From the IMG/VR virus record IMGVR_UViG_3300036851_000804, positions 1-35,105 of that record: a stretch of DNA of 35,105 bases; one strand, 5' to 3'. The notes under the pieces were generated by a model. It was not told the DNA's origin, ran no database searches, and was given only the letters and a program-made list of their open reading frames with translations. A program made the translations under genes and the position numbers. Positions 1 through 8,374 of this stretch are shown here, in pieces (positions within the stretch are counted from its first letter, which is position 1; the number at the start of each line of letters is the position of its first letter). The DNA comes from a virus.

Positions 1-810
1 ATGTGCGCCCTCGACGCCTACCGCGCCTGGTGGGGCGACGTCGCAAAGCGCAGGGCACCGGCCACCGCGCGCACGTACCGCTACCACGTGCTGCGCGCGA
101 TGGCTGACCTCGGGCGGGATCTCGAGCACGCCCGCGCCGCCGAGCTGCGCCGCTACGTCGCCCGCCTGTCGCATCAGCACGCCGAGGGAGTGCGATCGGC
201 CCTTTCCGACTTCTACGGCTACCTCCTCCGCTCCGGCAAGAGGGCGGATAACCCGATGCAGGGGGTGGAGAGGCCACGCATCTCCCGTCGAAGGATCAGG
301 CGCTCGCTCGAACGTGAGGAGATCACCCGGCTGCTGGTGGCCGCGGCGCTCGTCGACGAGCAAGCGGCATGGGCGATCCTCGCCTGCTACTCAACCGGGC
401 TGCGGCCCGGCGAGCTCATCGCGCTCACCTGCGACCGGCTCGTTCTCAACGGGGCATCGAGCATGGTCGAGATCGTCGAGACCAAGACCGGCCTCGATCG
501 GATGGTGCCTCTGTCTCGCATCGGGCGCGCGGCCTTCGGCGAGCTCGCCCGCGGGCGGGTTGGCCGCCTGCTGCCCTACGGCCGGACGCAGTTCTGGCAG
601 CGGGTTCGCCGCGCGGCGGCCGCCGCCGGCATCGACCAGGCGCGCGCGCGTCCCTACGCGCTCCGTCACTCGTTCGCCACGCATCTGCTTGAGGCCGGCG
701 CGTCGCTGCGGGTCGTCGCCGACCTCCTCGGGCATGTGGACACGCGACACACCATGACCTACACGGTTCCCGCAGACGACGAGAGGAGGCGGGCGGTGGA
801 GATGCTGTGA
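1..810 (+). CDS. int: Tyrosine recombinase / phage integrase (XerC/D-like)
   Basis: A 269-residue site-specific recombinase that would integrate and excise the phage genome. Residues 1-90 look like a SAM-like core-binding domain and about 100-269 are the catalytic domain. Visible active-site residues are R135 (TGLRPGEL), K162 (ETKTG), R222 (YALRHSF), H245 (LLGHVD) and nucleophile Y254 (TMTYT). The usual first His of the HxxR box is Tyr here (Y219). The protein is short and I see no separate arm-binding domain, as in Xer recombinases. The start is the first base of the window, so an upstream start cannot be excluded. It overlaps the next gene by GTGA. The family call is firm; the attachment site is unknown. 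Confidence 0.95.
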   Translation: MCALDAYRAWWGDVAKRRAPATARTYRYHVLRAMADLGRDLEHARAAELRRYVARLSHQHAEGVRSALSDFYGYLLRSGKRADNPMQGVERPRISRRRIRRSLEREEITRLLVAAALVDEQAAWAILACYSTGLRPGELIALTCDRLVLNGASSMVEIVETKTGLDRMVPLSRIGRAAFGELARGRVGRLLPYGRTQFWQRVRRAAAAAGIDQARARPYALRHSFATHLLEAGASLRVVADLLGHVDTRHTMTYTVPADDERRRAVEML

Positions 811-1013
811 CTCCCGAGGAGCGGCAAGCCGTCCTGCAGCTAGTTCGCGGCGCCCTCATCGCCGGCTTCGCCTTTCTGCTGTGGTGGTTCGGTCTGCTGA
901 ACCCGTTGCTGCCCGCAGGCTTCGATCGGGAGACCTCGCGCCACGAGCGGACCTGCGTGGCCTCGCAAGACAGGGCGGGGAGAAGCGCGCAGATCACCTG
1001 CCGGACGCGCTAG
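807..1013 (+). CDS. Small membrane protein coupled to the integrase
   Basis: A 68-residue protein starting with GTG inside the integrase stop (GTGA overlap, 807-810), so translation is probably coupled. Residues about 11-37 form a hydrophobic segment ([20 protein letters not shown]) that could be one membrane helix. The tail is basic and contains two Cys. It overlaps the convergent gene at 1010-1013 by four bases. I recognise no family. A role in lysogeny or superinfection exclusion is possible but not shown. Confidence 0.55.
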   Translation: MTPEERQAVLQLVRGALIAGFAFLLWWFGLLNPLLPAGFDRETSRHERTCVASQDRAGRSAQITCRTR

Positions 1014-1291
1014 CGGCCGTTCGAGCCCTTCGAGACGAAGTAGGAAGTCACGATCGCGGCGACAAGCCCCGCCGACCAGGCGGGGATGTCGCCCGATCCG
1101 CCGCGAATGACGCCGTAGAACGCGAGGCCGAAGGCGCCGACCAGGCCGACGATCGCGAGGATGCCGCGGATGTCGTCGGAGCGGTCGGTCCAGCGACGGC
1201 GGAGCCCCCCGCCGGCTGGCGGCGTCACCGCCTGCGTCGGCAAGACCGGCTCCTCCGGCGGAGGAGCCGGTAGCGCTTCCGGCTCAGTCAT
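1010..1291 (-). CDS. Two-helix membrane protein, holin candidate
   Basis: A 93-residue protein. A Pro/Glu-rich N-terminus (about 1-35) is followed by two hydrophobic stretches, about 42-63 (GILAIVGLVGAFGLAFYGVI) and 70-87 (IPAWSAGLVAAIVTSYFVSK), then a short polar tail. Small size, two helices and a place at the end of the late operon fit a class II-like holin. The endolysin is about 7 kb upstream, so the pairing is positional inference only. The start overlaps the stop of the preceding gene by 8 bases. Confidence 0.6.
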   Translation of the reverse strand: MTEPEALPAPPPEEPVLPTQAVTPPAGGGLRRRWTDRSDDIRGILAIVGLVGAFGLAFYGVIRGGSGDIPAWSAGLVAAIVTSYFVSKGSNGR

Positions 1292-1478
1292 CTCCGATCA
1301 GCTCCTTCGGCTCGCAGCCGAGCGCGGCCGCGAGCCGCTGTAGGTGAGACGGCGGAATCCGCAGGCGTCCGTTCGCGTAGCCGTAGAGCTGCCAGGGTGC
1401 GAGGCCGGCGAGCGAGGCGATCACGTGACCCGGCAGCCCCGTCGCGTGCACTTTGCGCGCGATCGGCGAGTCGGCCAT
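1284..1478 (-). CDS. Small helix-turn-helix (XRE-like) protein
   Basis: A 64-residue protein. Residues about 14-60 resemble a Cro/CI-type HTH (HVIASLAGLAPWQLYGYANG, then a LAAALGCEPKEL tail typical of XRE proteins). The ATG at 1478 was chosen because it lies one base after the upstream stop; the longer reading frame to 1628 is only an overlap with the neighbour. Being last but one in the late operon suggests a late or feedback regulator. Target unknown. Confidence 0.7.
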   Translation of the reverse strand: MADSPIARKVHATGLPGHVIASLAGLAPWQLYGYANGRLRIPPSHLQRLAAALGCEPKELIGDD

Positions 1479-1479
1479 C

Positions 1480-1737
1480 TTACGCACCGTCGCCCCATCC
1501 TTCGACGCGCTCGCCGGCCTCGAACAGCGCGGCGAAGTTGTGAGTCTCGTGAAACCCGCAGTCGTAGAAGCAGACGAGCGAGGCGCGGCCGTAGACGTGA
1601 TCGTCCTCGAGGCTCTGCACTCGGCCACAGCGCGGGCAGGACAGCGCGACGCGGTGTGCCGCTCCGTCGGCGGTGGTCATGCGACCCATCCGCGTCGTCC
1701 GCCCGTCGGGCAGCGCGATCCGGCGAATCTCGCTCAT
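1480..1737 (-). CDS. Small zinc-ribbon-like protein
   Basis: An 85-residue protein with paired cysteines CPRC (about residues 34-37) and CFYDC (about 56-60), as in a treble-clef or zinc ribbon. The first third is basic (RRIALPDGRTTRMGRM). It is coupled to the large upstream gene by an ATGA overlap (1734-1737) and to the HTH gene by a one-base gap. Nucleic-acid or protein binding is possible; function not recognised. Confidence 0.65.
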   Translation of the reverse strand: MSEIRRIALPDGRTTRMGRMTTADGAAHRVALSCPRCGRVQSLEDDHVYGRASLVCFYDCGFHETHNFAALFEAGERVEGWGDGA

Positions 1738-4700
1738 CTCCTCGACTCCATCAGCTCCACGAACCGCGCAAAGGCAGGATACTGCTCAGCCTCGCGCGGC
1801 CTACCCTTGACGAGCTCGGTGAGTGCGTGCCGCGCCCGCTCGAAGCGTCGCCGCTCGGCCCGCTCGGCGATCTCGGTCAGCCCGATCCGGGTCGGCGCCC
1901 ACAGCCCGAAGGACTGCAGAAGCCGACGGCGGAAGGCATCGGGGTCTCGCTCCCGCAGCTCGCGCATGTCGCGCGTTGCGAACACCACATCCTGCAGCGC
2001 GCCGGCCTGCGGGATGATCGAGGGCAAGAACGTCCGCCACGGCGGGGGCCGGCGCATCACGAGCGAGCCCGACACCGGGTCGTAGCCCAAGTCCGGGTGA
2101 AGCTCCGGCCCGGCGCGCACCGGGTCGAGGCCGAAGGTCTGCAGCATCCCCTCGACGAGCGGGTTCGCGTGCGCGAGCAGGCCGGCGAGGGAGAAGTAGG
2201 AAGGCACCGTCAGGAACGGCACCGGGCCCCCGAGCGGCAGCGCGCGGATCTTGCCCCCGGCGTCGGGCTTGCCGAACATCAGCAGCGACTGCAGCCGCTC
2301 GGGCAGCCCCGAGCCCCAATCCGCGAACTCGGTGCGGGCGAAGTTGGAGATGATCGCGGCGCGCACCGGGTGGTCGAACGGGTAGGAGAACGTGTAGCCC
2401 AGCAGGAACCGGATCCAGCCGTAGAACGGGATCGCGTAGCGGATGACCTCTCGCTCGACGGGCGTGAGGCGCGACCAATCCACCATCGCCTTCTGAGCGA
2501 GCTCGAGGCCCGCGGCGTGCGCCGCCTCGCGAGAGAGGCCGCGGCGCACGCCGCGGGTCTTGCCGTGGAGATAGCCCATCACCCGGTACATGTCGTCGAT
2601 CAGCTGAGCGAAGGCCCAAAGCGGCTGCGTCGTCGCTCCCCTGGCGCGCCCTGCCTCGTTCCACAGGCGGCCGAGCGTGCGGCCGCCGGCCGCCTCCCAG
2701 GCGGCCTTCTGCCACCGGGCGACGTCGGCCGGCACCGCGGCGGTGCCGCGGGCGAGCTCGTCGGGCACTCGGTTCTCGCGGATCATCTGATACGCCTGCC
2801 GGAAGAAGCGGAACACGGTCGGGTCGGAGCGCATGCCGAGCATCAGCGCGCCCGAGATGACGTTGTGCAGGTAGTAGGAGGGCGAGAGCGCGAGGACTGA
2901 GGTTCGGAACGCGCCCATCGGGACATCGAGCGCTTTCTTCCAGGCGGTCGCCGGCGTGCGCATGATGTCGATGGCGCCGGCGATCGAGCGCGGGAGCATG
3001 AGCCCCCCGCGGAACTGAACCCCGGCCCGGCGGAAGGGGTAGATCGACTCGGGGTCGAATTCGATCCAGTCCCGGGAGATTTGCGCGTCGATTCTCCCCC
3101 GCCCGATGTGACGAGACAGCGGCTCGCCGTGCGCCTCAGCGTACTGCGTCCCTCTCTCCACGTAGGCACGGCGCACGTCATCGGCCGGCTTGATGATCCC
3201 GGCGTCGATCATGCGCTCGACCGCGACGCGGGAGTGCTCCCGGCGCAGCCACTCGAGCTCCATATGGCGAAGGGCGAGCGAGACGTCGGGGATCCAGGGG
3301 CGCATGTCGGTCGCGCGCTTCTTCACCTGGGAGGGCAGCGGCGCGCGCTCCACGATCACGCGGGGCGCCACGATTTGCCCGAGGGCCTCGCGGCCCAGGT
3401 GGTGCATGAACAGCGGGTTCAGGCCGGCAGCGCGTAGGCCCTGCCAGCTCGCGTTCGCTTCTGCGGCGATCTGACGCACGACGCTTGAGTCGATGCCGGG
3501 GATGAAGGAGTAGTAGCCCTCGTTGACGTAGGCGATGATCCGCTCCCAATCCGGTATCGAGCCCGCGGGCCCGGCCGCGGCGCGGAACCGGGAGCGCATC
3601 TGCTCGGCCAAAAGCGGCCGAAAGCGCGCCGGCGGGCGCGTGACGGCCAGCTCGTCGGCGCGAGCGTGTGCGGCATCGCGCCGGGGCTCCCACATCGCCA
3701 GTCGTTTGCGCGCCGTGGAGAGTTTGCCGCGCGCCTTGCCGAGCTCGCCGCCGAAGCGGCCCCGGCCTTTGACCGGGGTGCCCTCGGCCATCAGCTGCCC
3801 GATGGCGTCGGTGAGCTCCTCGATCTTGGAGGACCAAAAGCCCGCGCGCTCCTCGGCCCGCTTGAACCGGCTGACCTCACGCAGCAGCGCCGGATGCTCC
3901 TGGCGCGAGTAAATCTCGTTGCCCCAGGAGTAGTAGTAGCCCTCAGCGAAGCCTCGGTGGAGCTGGCGCTGCAGCTCCACCTGATACCAGCGCAGGAACC
4001 CCCGCTGCCGGTCGTTCAGCGCCGCCCATGCCTCCCGCGTGCCTTGAAGCTCGAGCCGCGCGAAGGCTTCGACGTCGGCCTCGACGATGCCGAACTCTTT
4101 GACCTTGGCGTCCACCTGCTCGGAGAAGGCCGCGAACCGCTTGCGGAGCGCCTGAGTCTCCCGCGCCTCGATCGCCGACATCGTGCGCACCCGGGGGCCT
4201 ATCCCCATTCGGTCAAGGATCTGCGTCGGCGTCCAGCGGTACAGGTTCGGGCGCGTCTCGAGCCGGGCCTCGAGCGCGCGAATCCCGGCGCCAGCCTCGG
4301 CGCGCAGGCTCCGGCCCGTGAGTGAGTGCGTGACCCGGTTCGCCACCGGGAGTACGTCGAGCGCGGTAAACACCGGATGCTGCGCGAGCATCCCTGCTCC
4401 TCCCGGGGTGGCCAAAGACTCGGTGACGAAGGCGCCGGGGATCATGCGAATCCCGGGGGCGGCGGCGATCTCGCGCACGGCCTCGCGCGGTCCCTCCCTC
4501 AGCGCGTGGCCGATGATGCCGGGAACGCGGGGGATCTGCCGGACCTCCTCGGCGAGCGCGAAGGGCAGCCGCGGGATCGTGGCGGCGAACATGCGCAGGT
4601 CGGCGCCGACCCGCTCCCAAAACCCGCGTTGGGGGGCCGGCGAGACGGCGGCCGAGGACGGCAGGAAGAACGGGCCACGCGCCCGGCCGCCGACCCGGGC

Positions 4701-4940
4701 CCCGGCGGCGAGCGCAACGGCGGTCTCCGCGTAGCCGATCGGCTGCCCGCCGCGCACGATGCGCCGGACGTCCTCGCGCATCAGCGGGAACGCGACCTGA
4801 GGCGACAGGGCCGCCTGCGACGAGATGCGCGACCACTTCCGCGTCGCGCGGCGCAGGTTCGCGAGCTGGTCCCCGGAGATCGGCGGGAAAGGCGCCTCTC
4901 CTGGAATTCCTGGAATTCCTGGTAGCCCGAGCGAGGCCAC
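1734..4940 (-). CDS. Large virion protein, candidate DNA-ejection / polyvalent protein
   Basis: A 1068-residue protein, the largest here, starting with GTG at 4940. It begins with a GIPGIPG collagen-like stretch (about residues 8-14) encoded by a 26-bp repeat found once more in the window. The middle is helical and charged. Around residue 680 is RTSVLALSPSYYLHNVISGA and around 830-860 YAIPFYGWIRFLLGYTFSYP, resembling the C-terminal module (LPD38-like) of large phage polyvalent or internal virion proteins. It is the last of three long genes after the adaptor, the place held by ejection proteins in T7- and P22-type phages. The ejection role is inference; no lytic transglycosylase motif is visible. 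Confidence 0.65.
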   Translation of the reverse strand: MASLGLPGIPGIPGEAPFPPISGDQLANLRRATRKWSRISSQAALSPQVAFPLMREDVRRIVRGGQPIGYAETAVALAAGARVGGRARGPFFLPSSAAVSPAPQRGFWERVGADLRMFAATIPRLPFALAEEVRQIPRVPGIIGHALREGPREAVREIAAAPGIRMIPGAFVTESLATPGGAGMLAQHPVFTALDVLPVANRVTHSLTGRSLRAEAGAGIRALEARLETRPNLYRWTPTQILDRMGIGPRVRTMSAIEARETQALRKRFAAFSEQVDAKVKEFGIVEADVEAFARLELQGTREAWAALNDRQRGFLRWYQVELQRQLHRGFAEGYYYSWGNEIYSRQEHPALLREVSRFKRAEERAGFWSSKIEELTDAIGQLMAEGTPVKGRGRFGGELGKARGKLSTARKRLAMWEPRRDAAHARADELAVTRPPARFRPLLAEQMRSRFRAAAGPAGSIPDWERIIAYVNEGYYSFIPGIDSSVVRQIAAEANASWQGLRAAGLNPLFMHHLGREALGQIVAPRVIVERAPLPSQVKKRATDMRPWIPDVSLALRHMELEWLRREHSRVAVERMIDAGIIKPADDVRRAYVERGTQYAEAHGEPLSRHIGRGRIDAQISRDWIEFDPESIYPFRRAGVQFRGGLMLPRSIAGAIDIMRTPATAWKKALDVPMGAFRTSVLALSPSYYLHNVISGALMLGMRSDPTVFRFFRQAYQMIRENRVPDELARGTAAVPADVARWQKAAWEAAGGRTLGRLWNEAGRARGATTQPLWAFAQLIDDMYRVMGYLHGKTRGVRRGLSREAAHAAGLELAQKAMVDWSRLTPVEREVIRYAIPFYGWIRFLLGYTFSYPFDHPVRAAIISNFARTEFADWGSGLPERLQSLLMFGKPDAGGKIRALPLGGPVPFLTVPSYFSLAGLLAHANPLVEGMLQTFGLDPVRAGPELHPDLGYDPVSGSLVMRRPPPWRTFLPSIIPQAGALQDVVFATRDMRELRERDPDAFRRRLLQSFGLWAPTRIGLTEIAERAERRRFERARHALTELVKGRPREAEQYPAFARFVELMESRR
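4897..4922. repeat. 26-bp repeat, copy 1 (GIPGIPG-coding)
   Basis: Identical to 31421-31446. It contains a 9-base unit (CTGGAATTC) repeated twice and ending CTGG, with two embedded GGAATTCC palindromes. It lies 18 bases inside the 1068-aa gene and encodes PGIPGIPG in the coding frame. Confidence 0.9.
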
Positions 4941-4946
4941 GGGGCC

Positions 4947-6380
4947 CTACTTCTGCTGCTGAGACTCGGTGAGGAACAGCTGCGCGAGCAGGTCGTTCAC
5001 GCCACCGCCGGCGGCCTGCTGCTGGCGCGCGCGGATCACGTAGGGCACCGACTGAGCGGCGAGGCCGAGCGAGGCCGCGTACTGCTGCTGCAGAGCCTGC
5101 TGGTTGGCGATGAAGGCTTCCTCGACGGGGCGGATGCCCGCCGGCAGCCTCGGGACGATCGCGCGCAGGGCTTCGGCCTGCTGCTGCGCCGAGGCTTGGA
5201 GTTGCGACACGTAGGGGCTCATCAACTGCGAGGCCATCGCCTGCCACGCGAGCTGCTCGGGAGTCTCGAGCGCGCCCGTCCCGCCGACGTCCTGGGCGAC
5301 CTGCTGGATGAGGCTGCCGTAGATGGTCGTGATCGCCTCGCCTCGGTTGTAGCCGAGCCCCTCGAGCTGGTCGACGAGCCGGGCCCGGCGCTCGGAGTCG
5401 GCCGCGCTCAGGCCGAGATCGACGCCGAACGCCCGCAGGTCGGCCGGCTTATTCTCGTCTCGGCCCATCCCTCGGAAAGCGCCGGTGATGTTCCCGGCCG
5501 CGAGTTGGCCCAAAACCACGCCGCCGATGACCGGATGGCGTGCCAGGAACCGGAGCCCCGGCACGCGCCCGACCGCCCGGCCGGCCCGATACCAGCCCGA
5601 ACGACCGAGCGCAGCCTTCGCAACCGCCTTCGGCGCCGTGGCCCCTGCGGCCTCGGCAGCCGCCTCCGCCGCGGCCTGAACGCCGGCGCGGCCTGCTCCG
5701 GCCGCCGCGGCCTGCTGAGCCGCCAGCCGCGCGGCCGCCTGGCCTTGCGACAGCGCACGCGGAACGGTGCCTCCAACCTCGTAGGGCGCCAGCCGGCCAG
5801 CGAGGGTGCCGGCCCGGGACGCACCCGCCGCCGCCTGCTCGGCCTCGATCGCCCCCGGCAGGATGCGCGAGAGCGCCGAGACGCGCTGAGCCGCCGGCAA
5901 GCCTGCCGCGGCCGCGCGGCCCGCGCCGATCATCCCCGCGCCGATGCCGCCCCCGGCGGCCGCCTCGCCTGCTCCGAGCGCGCCCCGCGCCACGCCGGCG
6001 ACGCGGCCCCCGACCCCGCCCGTCAGAGCTCCGGCCGTGCCGAACGCAAGTTGCTCGGCGAGCGAGCGGTTCTGGATCGCGCCGGGCAGCGCGCCTGCCG
6101 TCCAGCCGAGGGTCGCGGGAAGCGCCGCGAGCGATGCGCCGCCCGTGAGCGGCGCGCCCGCCACGGCGAGGCCCGAGGCGATCGCGCCACCGAGCGTCGC
6201 CCCCCACCGTCCCCAAAATCCGGGCTTGCGGCGCGCCTCGCGGTCTCGCGTTGCGGCCATGAGCTCGGCGGCGAGCTGCCCTTGCGGGTTCATGTACAGG
6301 CTCGCGGCGTCGCCGCCCATGCCGGGGATCCGGCCGAGGCCCGTGCGCTGCGCCATCGCGGGAACCCACTCGTCGGCCAT
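4947..6380 (-). CDS. Ala/Gly-rich virion protein, candidate ejection protein
   Basis: A 477-residue protein. Residues about 45-95 form a long Gly/Ala-rich hydrophobic, glycine-zipper-like region (WGATLGGAIASGLAVAG...), followed by an Ala-rich helical middle and a Gln/Ala-rich C-terminus ending in QQQK. Such membrane-active segments are usual in podovirus proteins that form the trans-envelope channel. The ATG at 6380 (MADEWVPAM) is two bases after the upstream stop; the longer reading frame to 7199 is a shadow of that gene. Role inferred from composition and order. Confidence 0.65.
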   Translation of the reverse strand: MADEWVPAMAQRTGLGRIPGMGGDAASLYMNPQGQLAAELMAATRDREARRKPGFWGRWGATLGGAIASGLAVAGAPLTGGASLAALPATLGWTAGALPGAIQNRSLAEQLAFGTAGALTGGVGGRVAGVARGALGAGEAAAGGGIGAGMIGAGRAAAAGLPAAQRVSALSRILPGAIEAEQAAAGASRAGTLAGRLAPYEVGGTVPRALSQGQAAARLAAQQAAAAGAGRAGVQAAAEAAAEAAGATAPKAVAKAALGRSGWYRAGRAVGRVPGLRFLARHPVIGGVVLGQLAAGNITGAFRGMGRDENKPADLRAFGVDLGLSAADSERRARLVDQLEGLGYNRGEAITTIYGSLIQQVAQDVGGTGALETPEQLAWQAMASQLMSPYVSQLQASAQQQAEALRAIVPRLPAGIRPVEEAFIANQQALQQQYAASLGLAAQSVPYVIRARQQQAAGGGVNDLLAQLFLTESQQQK

Positions 6381-6382
6381 CT

Positions 6383-7342
6383 TTAGGGCACCGCCCCTCC
6401 CATGTACGCCGTCGCTGCCGAGCCGGCACCGCCCGGAGCGCCGCCGAGTTTCGGCATCCCGCCAGAGCTGGCCCCGAGCGGGAACTGCATCCCGAGCACG
6501 AGCGCCTGCTGCAGGATCTCCGTGGCGATCTCGGCCTGGTTGCCCTGAACCTCGAACAGCTTGAGGTAGAGATCCTCGGTCTTGAGGAACTGATCGAGCC
6601 CGAGCTGCGCCAGCCCCGCGCCGACGCGCGCCTTGAGCTCGGCCGCCGACAGGTTGAGCTCCTTCGCGTGGAGGTCGAGCATCTTCGCGGCGTCGCCCAG
6701 GCGCGCCCGCTGCTCCGCCTCCCCGAGCTTGCGCCGGGCGCGGCCAATGTCGAGCCGCCCCCGGGCCGCGTGGATGCGCGAGAGGTTCTCCTGCAACGAT
6801 GACTGGATCTCTTGCATGCCTTCCCGGTGTCCGACCGTGGACACGGCGCCGCGCGCGGCCGCCGCGCCAGAAAAGCCCTTCTTCTGCGCCTCGCCCCGCC
6901 GACGAGTCGCTACCTCGGTCTCGCGCAGAAGCCGCGCGTCGAGCCCGAACAGCTGCTCCGCGAGGCCCGACTCCGCGCCTAAAAGGCCGAGCTGGCGTCC
7001 GAGGCCCGCGCGGCGGATCGCATCTGCCTGGCGCGCCAGGTCGATCCGGCCGAGGCCGAACTTCTGCCCGCGGCCCATCGCGGCCTGCTGCTGCGCGTAC
7101 AGCGACGGAAGGACGCCGAGCTGCGCGGCGAGGGTATTCGCGGCCATCTGCCCTTGAAGGAGCTGCGGCTGCTGCATGGCGAATGACCAGCCGAGCCACG
7201 GGAGCGAGCCCGGAGGCAAGCCGCCCAACGTGCCGACCGGGATGCCGGCCGAGGTCAGCCCCGCGTAGGTCTGCCCTGCCTGCTGCTGCTGCGCGATCGA
7301 AGTCTGCGTCTGCTGCGTCTGCTCGGTCGGGGCGACGGGCAT
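6383..7342 (-). CDS. Gln-rich helical virion protein, candidate ejection protein
   Basis: A 319-residue protein. Residues 1-25 are Gln/Thr-rich, then come long charged helices (about 100-265) likely to form coiled coils, and a Gly-rich tail. It directly follows the adaptor gene (2-base gap) and precedes the 477-aa gene (2-base gap). Its size and position match T7 gp14/gp15-like or P22 gp7/gp20-like proteins, but I see no diagnostic motif. The start ATG at 7342 (MPVAPTEQ) was chosen over a longer shadow frame. Confidence 0.6.
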   Translation of the reverse strand: MPVAPTEQTQQTQTSIAQQQQAGQTYAGLTSAGIPVGTLGGLPPGSLPWLGWSFAMQQPQLLQGQMAANTLAAQLGVLPSLYAQQQAAMGRGQKFGLGRIDLARQADAIRRAGLGRQLGLLGAESGLAEQLFGLDARLLRETEVATRRRGEAQKKGFSGAAAARGAVSTVGHREGMQEIQSSLQENLSRIHAARGRLDIGRARRKLGEAEQRARLGDAAKMLDLHAKELNLSAAELKARVGAGLAQLGLDQFLKTEDLYLKLFEVQGNQAEIATEILQQALVLGMQFPLGASSGGMPKLGGAPGGAGSAATAYMGGAVP

Positions 7343-7344
7343 CG

Positions 7345-8040
7345 CTAGATCACGTCCTCGCTGCCGTATAGCCAGGCGGGAAGGAGCGCCGTGCGGTACT
7401 GGATCGCATCCGCCTGGTCGCTCCACCGCCGGGAGACCTCCACCAGCTCGGCGACCTTCTCCTCGTAGAGTTGCTTCGCCTCGAGCCAGCGCGGGTCGCC
7501 GTCCTTTCGCAGCGCCACGAACTCGCAGTAGAGCTCGAGCGCGTCCCACCATCCCTCGGGGACGTCGACGTTGGAGGAGTCCGCCGTGCCGTCGGTGGCG
7601 AGATCGGCGGGCAGCTTGTAGTAGAACACCACGACCTTCCCGGCGACCGAAGGCTTCGGGTAGAAGGTGATCTTCAAATTCGGCGGGAAGCCCCACAGAG
7701 TGAACCAGTACGGGTAGCCCTGCGTGACCTGCTTGGAGATGCCCCACACGGCGTCCATCGAGTTGAAGTCCCGGTACTCGAGCGGGTAGCGCAGCGACGT
7801 GCCCCCAGGCTCCCACTCGGCTCGGTACACCCGCAGCGTGTCCGTGGCCAGCGCGTACTCCTGCGTGGCGGCGACGATCGTGACGTCCTGCGTCGTGAGC
7901 AGGGTCTCCGCACGGCGCGCGACGTCGCGCGCGGCCTCGACGATCCACCGGCGCACTTCGGCGTCCGTCCAGAAGCGCGCGGTCGTCTCGTCCAGCCGCG
8001 AGCGAACGTTAGTCAGCAGAGTCCCGAGCGTTTTCGGCAC
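7345..8040 (-). CDS. Head-tail adaptor protein (podovirus type)
   Basis: A 231-residue protein. The N-terminus (TLGTLLTNVRSRL, then FWTDAEVRRWIVEAARDVARR at about 23-43) matches the SU10-/T7 gp11-like adaptor pattern: a short helix, a Trp-Asp-Glu-rich helix and an 'RDVARR' helix. The middle is beta-rich and the C-terminus helical. Such proteins form a ring below the portal and hold the tail nozzle. The start is GTG at 8040, inside the upstream gene (32-base overlap). Confidence 0.7.
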   Translation of the reverse strand: MPKTLGTLLTNVRSRLDETTARFWTDAEVRRWIVEAARDVARRAETLLTTQDVTIVAATQEYALATDTLRVYRAEWEPGGTSLRYPLEYRDFNSMDAVWGISKQVTQGYPYWFTLWGFPPNLKITFYPKPSVAGKVVVFYYKLPADLATDGTADSSNVDVPEGWWDALELYCEFVALRKDGDPRWLEAKQLYEEKVAELVEVSRRWSDQADAIQYRTALLPAWLYGSEDVI

Positions 8041-8374
8041 GATGATCCTCGTTCCACTCCTCGATCAGCTCTAGGGCGGCGCGCACCTGCGCGCCGTAGA
8101 ACGCCAGCTCGGCCCGGCGTGCCTCGAGCACCGCGCGGATGTCCTCGTCGAAGGCCGCTCTCTCGACCCCGGCAAGTCCCGCGAGGGTGTCGGCGATCCG
8201 CGCGCGCGCCTCGAGCTCGGCGGTCATCTGCGCGATGCGCTGGTCGAACTCGGCGATGCGGTCCGGGTGATAGGTACGAAGTCGCACCACCTGATCGGCG
8301 TCGAATCGGTACAGCACAGCCGTCCGGTTCGCCAGCCGCGCCTGCTCGTAGAGGTAGTGCCCGTTCTCATCCAT
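8009..8374 (-). CDS. Small coiled-coil protein of unknown function
   Basis: A 121-residue, strongly charged and mostly helical protein (residues about 40-115 predicted coiled coil; DRIAEFDQRIAQMTAELEARARI). It lies between the endolysin and the adaptor and overlaps both (8 and 32 bases). No family recognised. It could be a tail-assembly helper or belong with the lysis genes. Confidence 0.65.
   Translation of the reverse strand: MDENGHYLYEQARLANRTAVLYRFDADQVVRLRTYHPDRIAEFDQRIAQMTAELEARARIADTLAGLAGVERAAFDEDIRAVLEARRAELAFYGAQVRAALELIEEWNEDHRAENARDSAD

Noticed and set aside
1344-2900. 518-codon open frame on the plus strand
   Set aside because: It lies opposite the 1068-aa gene, is Arg/Gly/Pro-rich without a recognisable domain, and is expected from very high GC.
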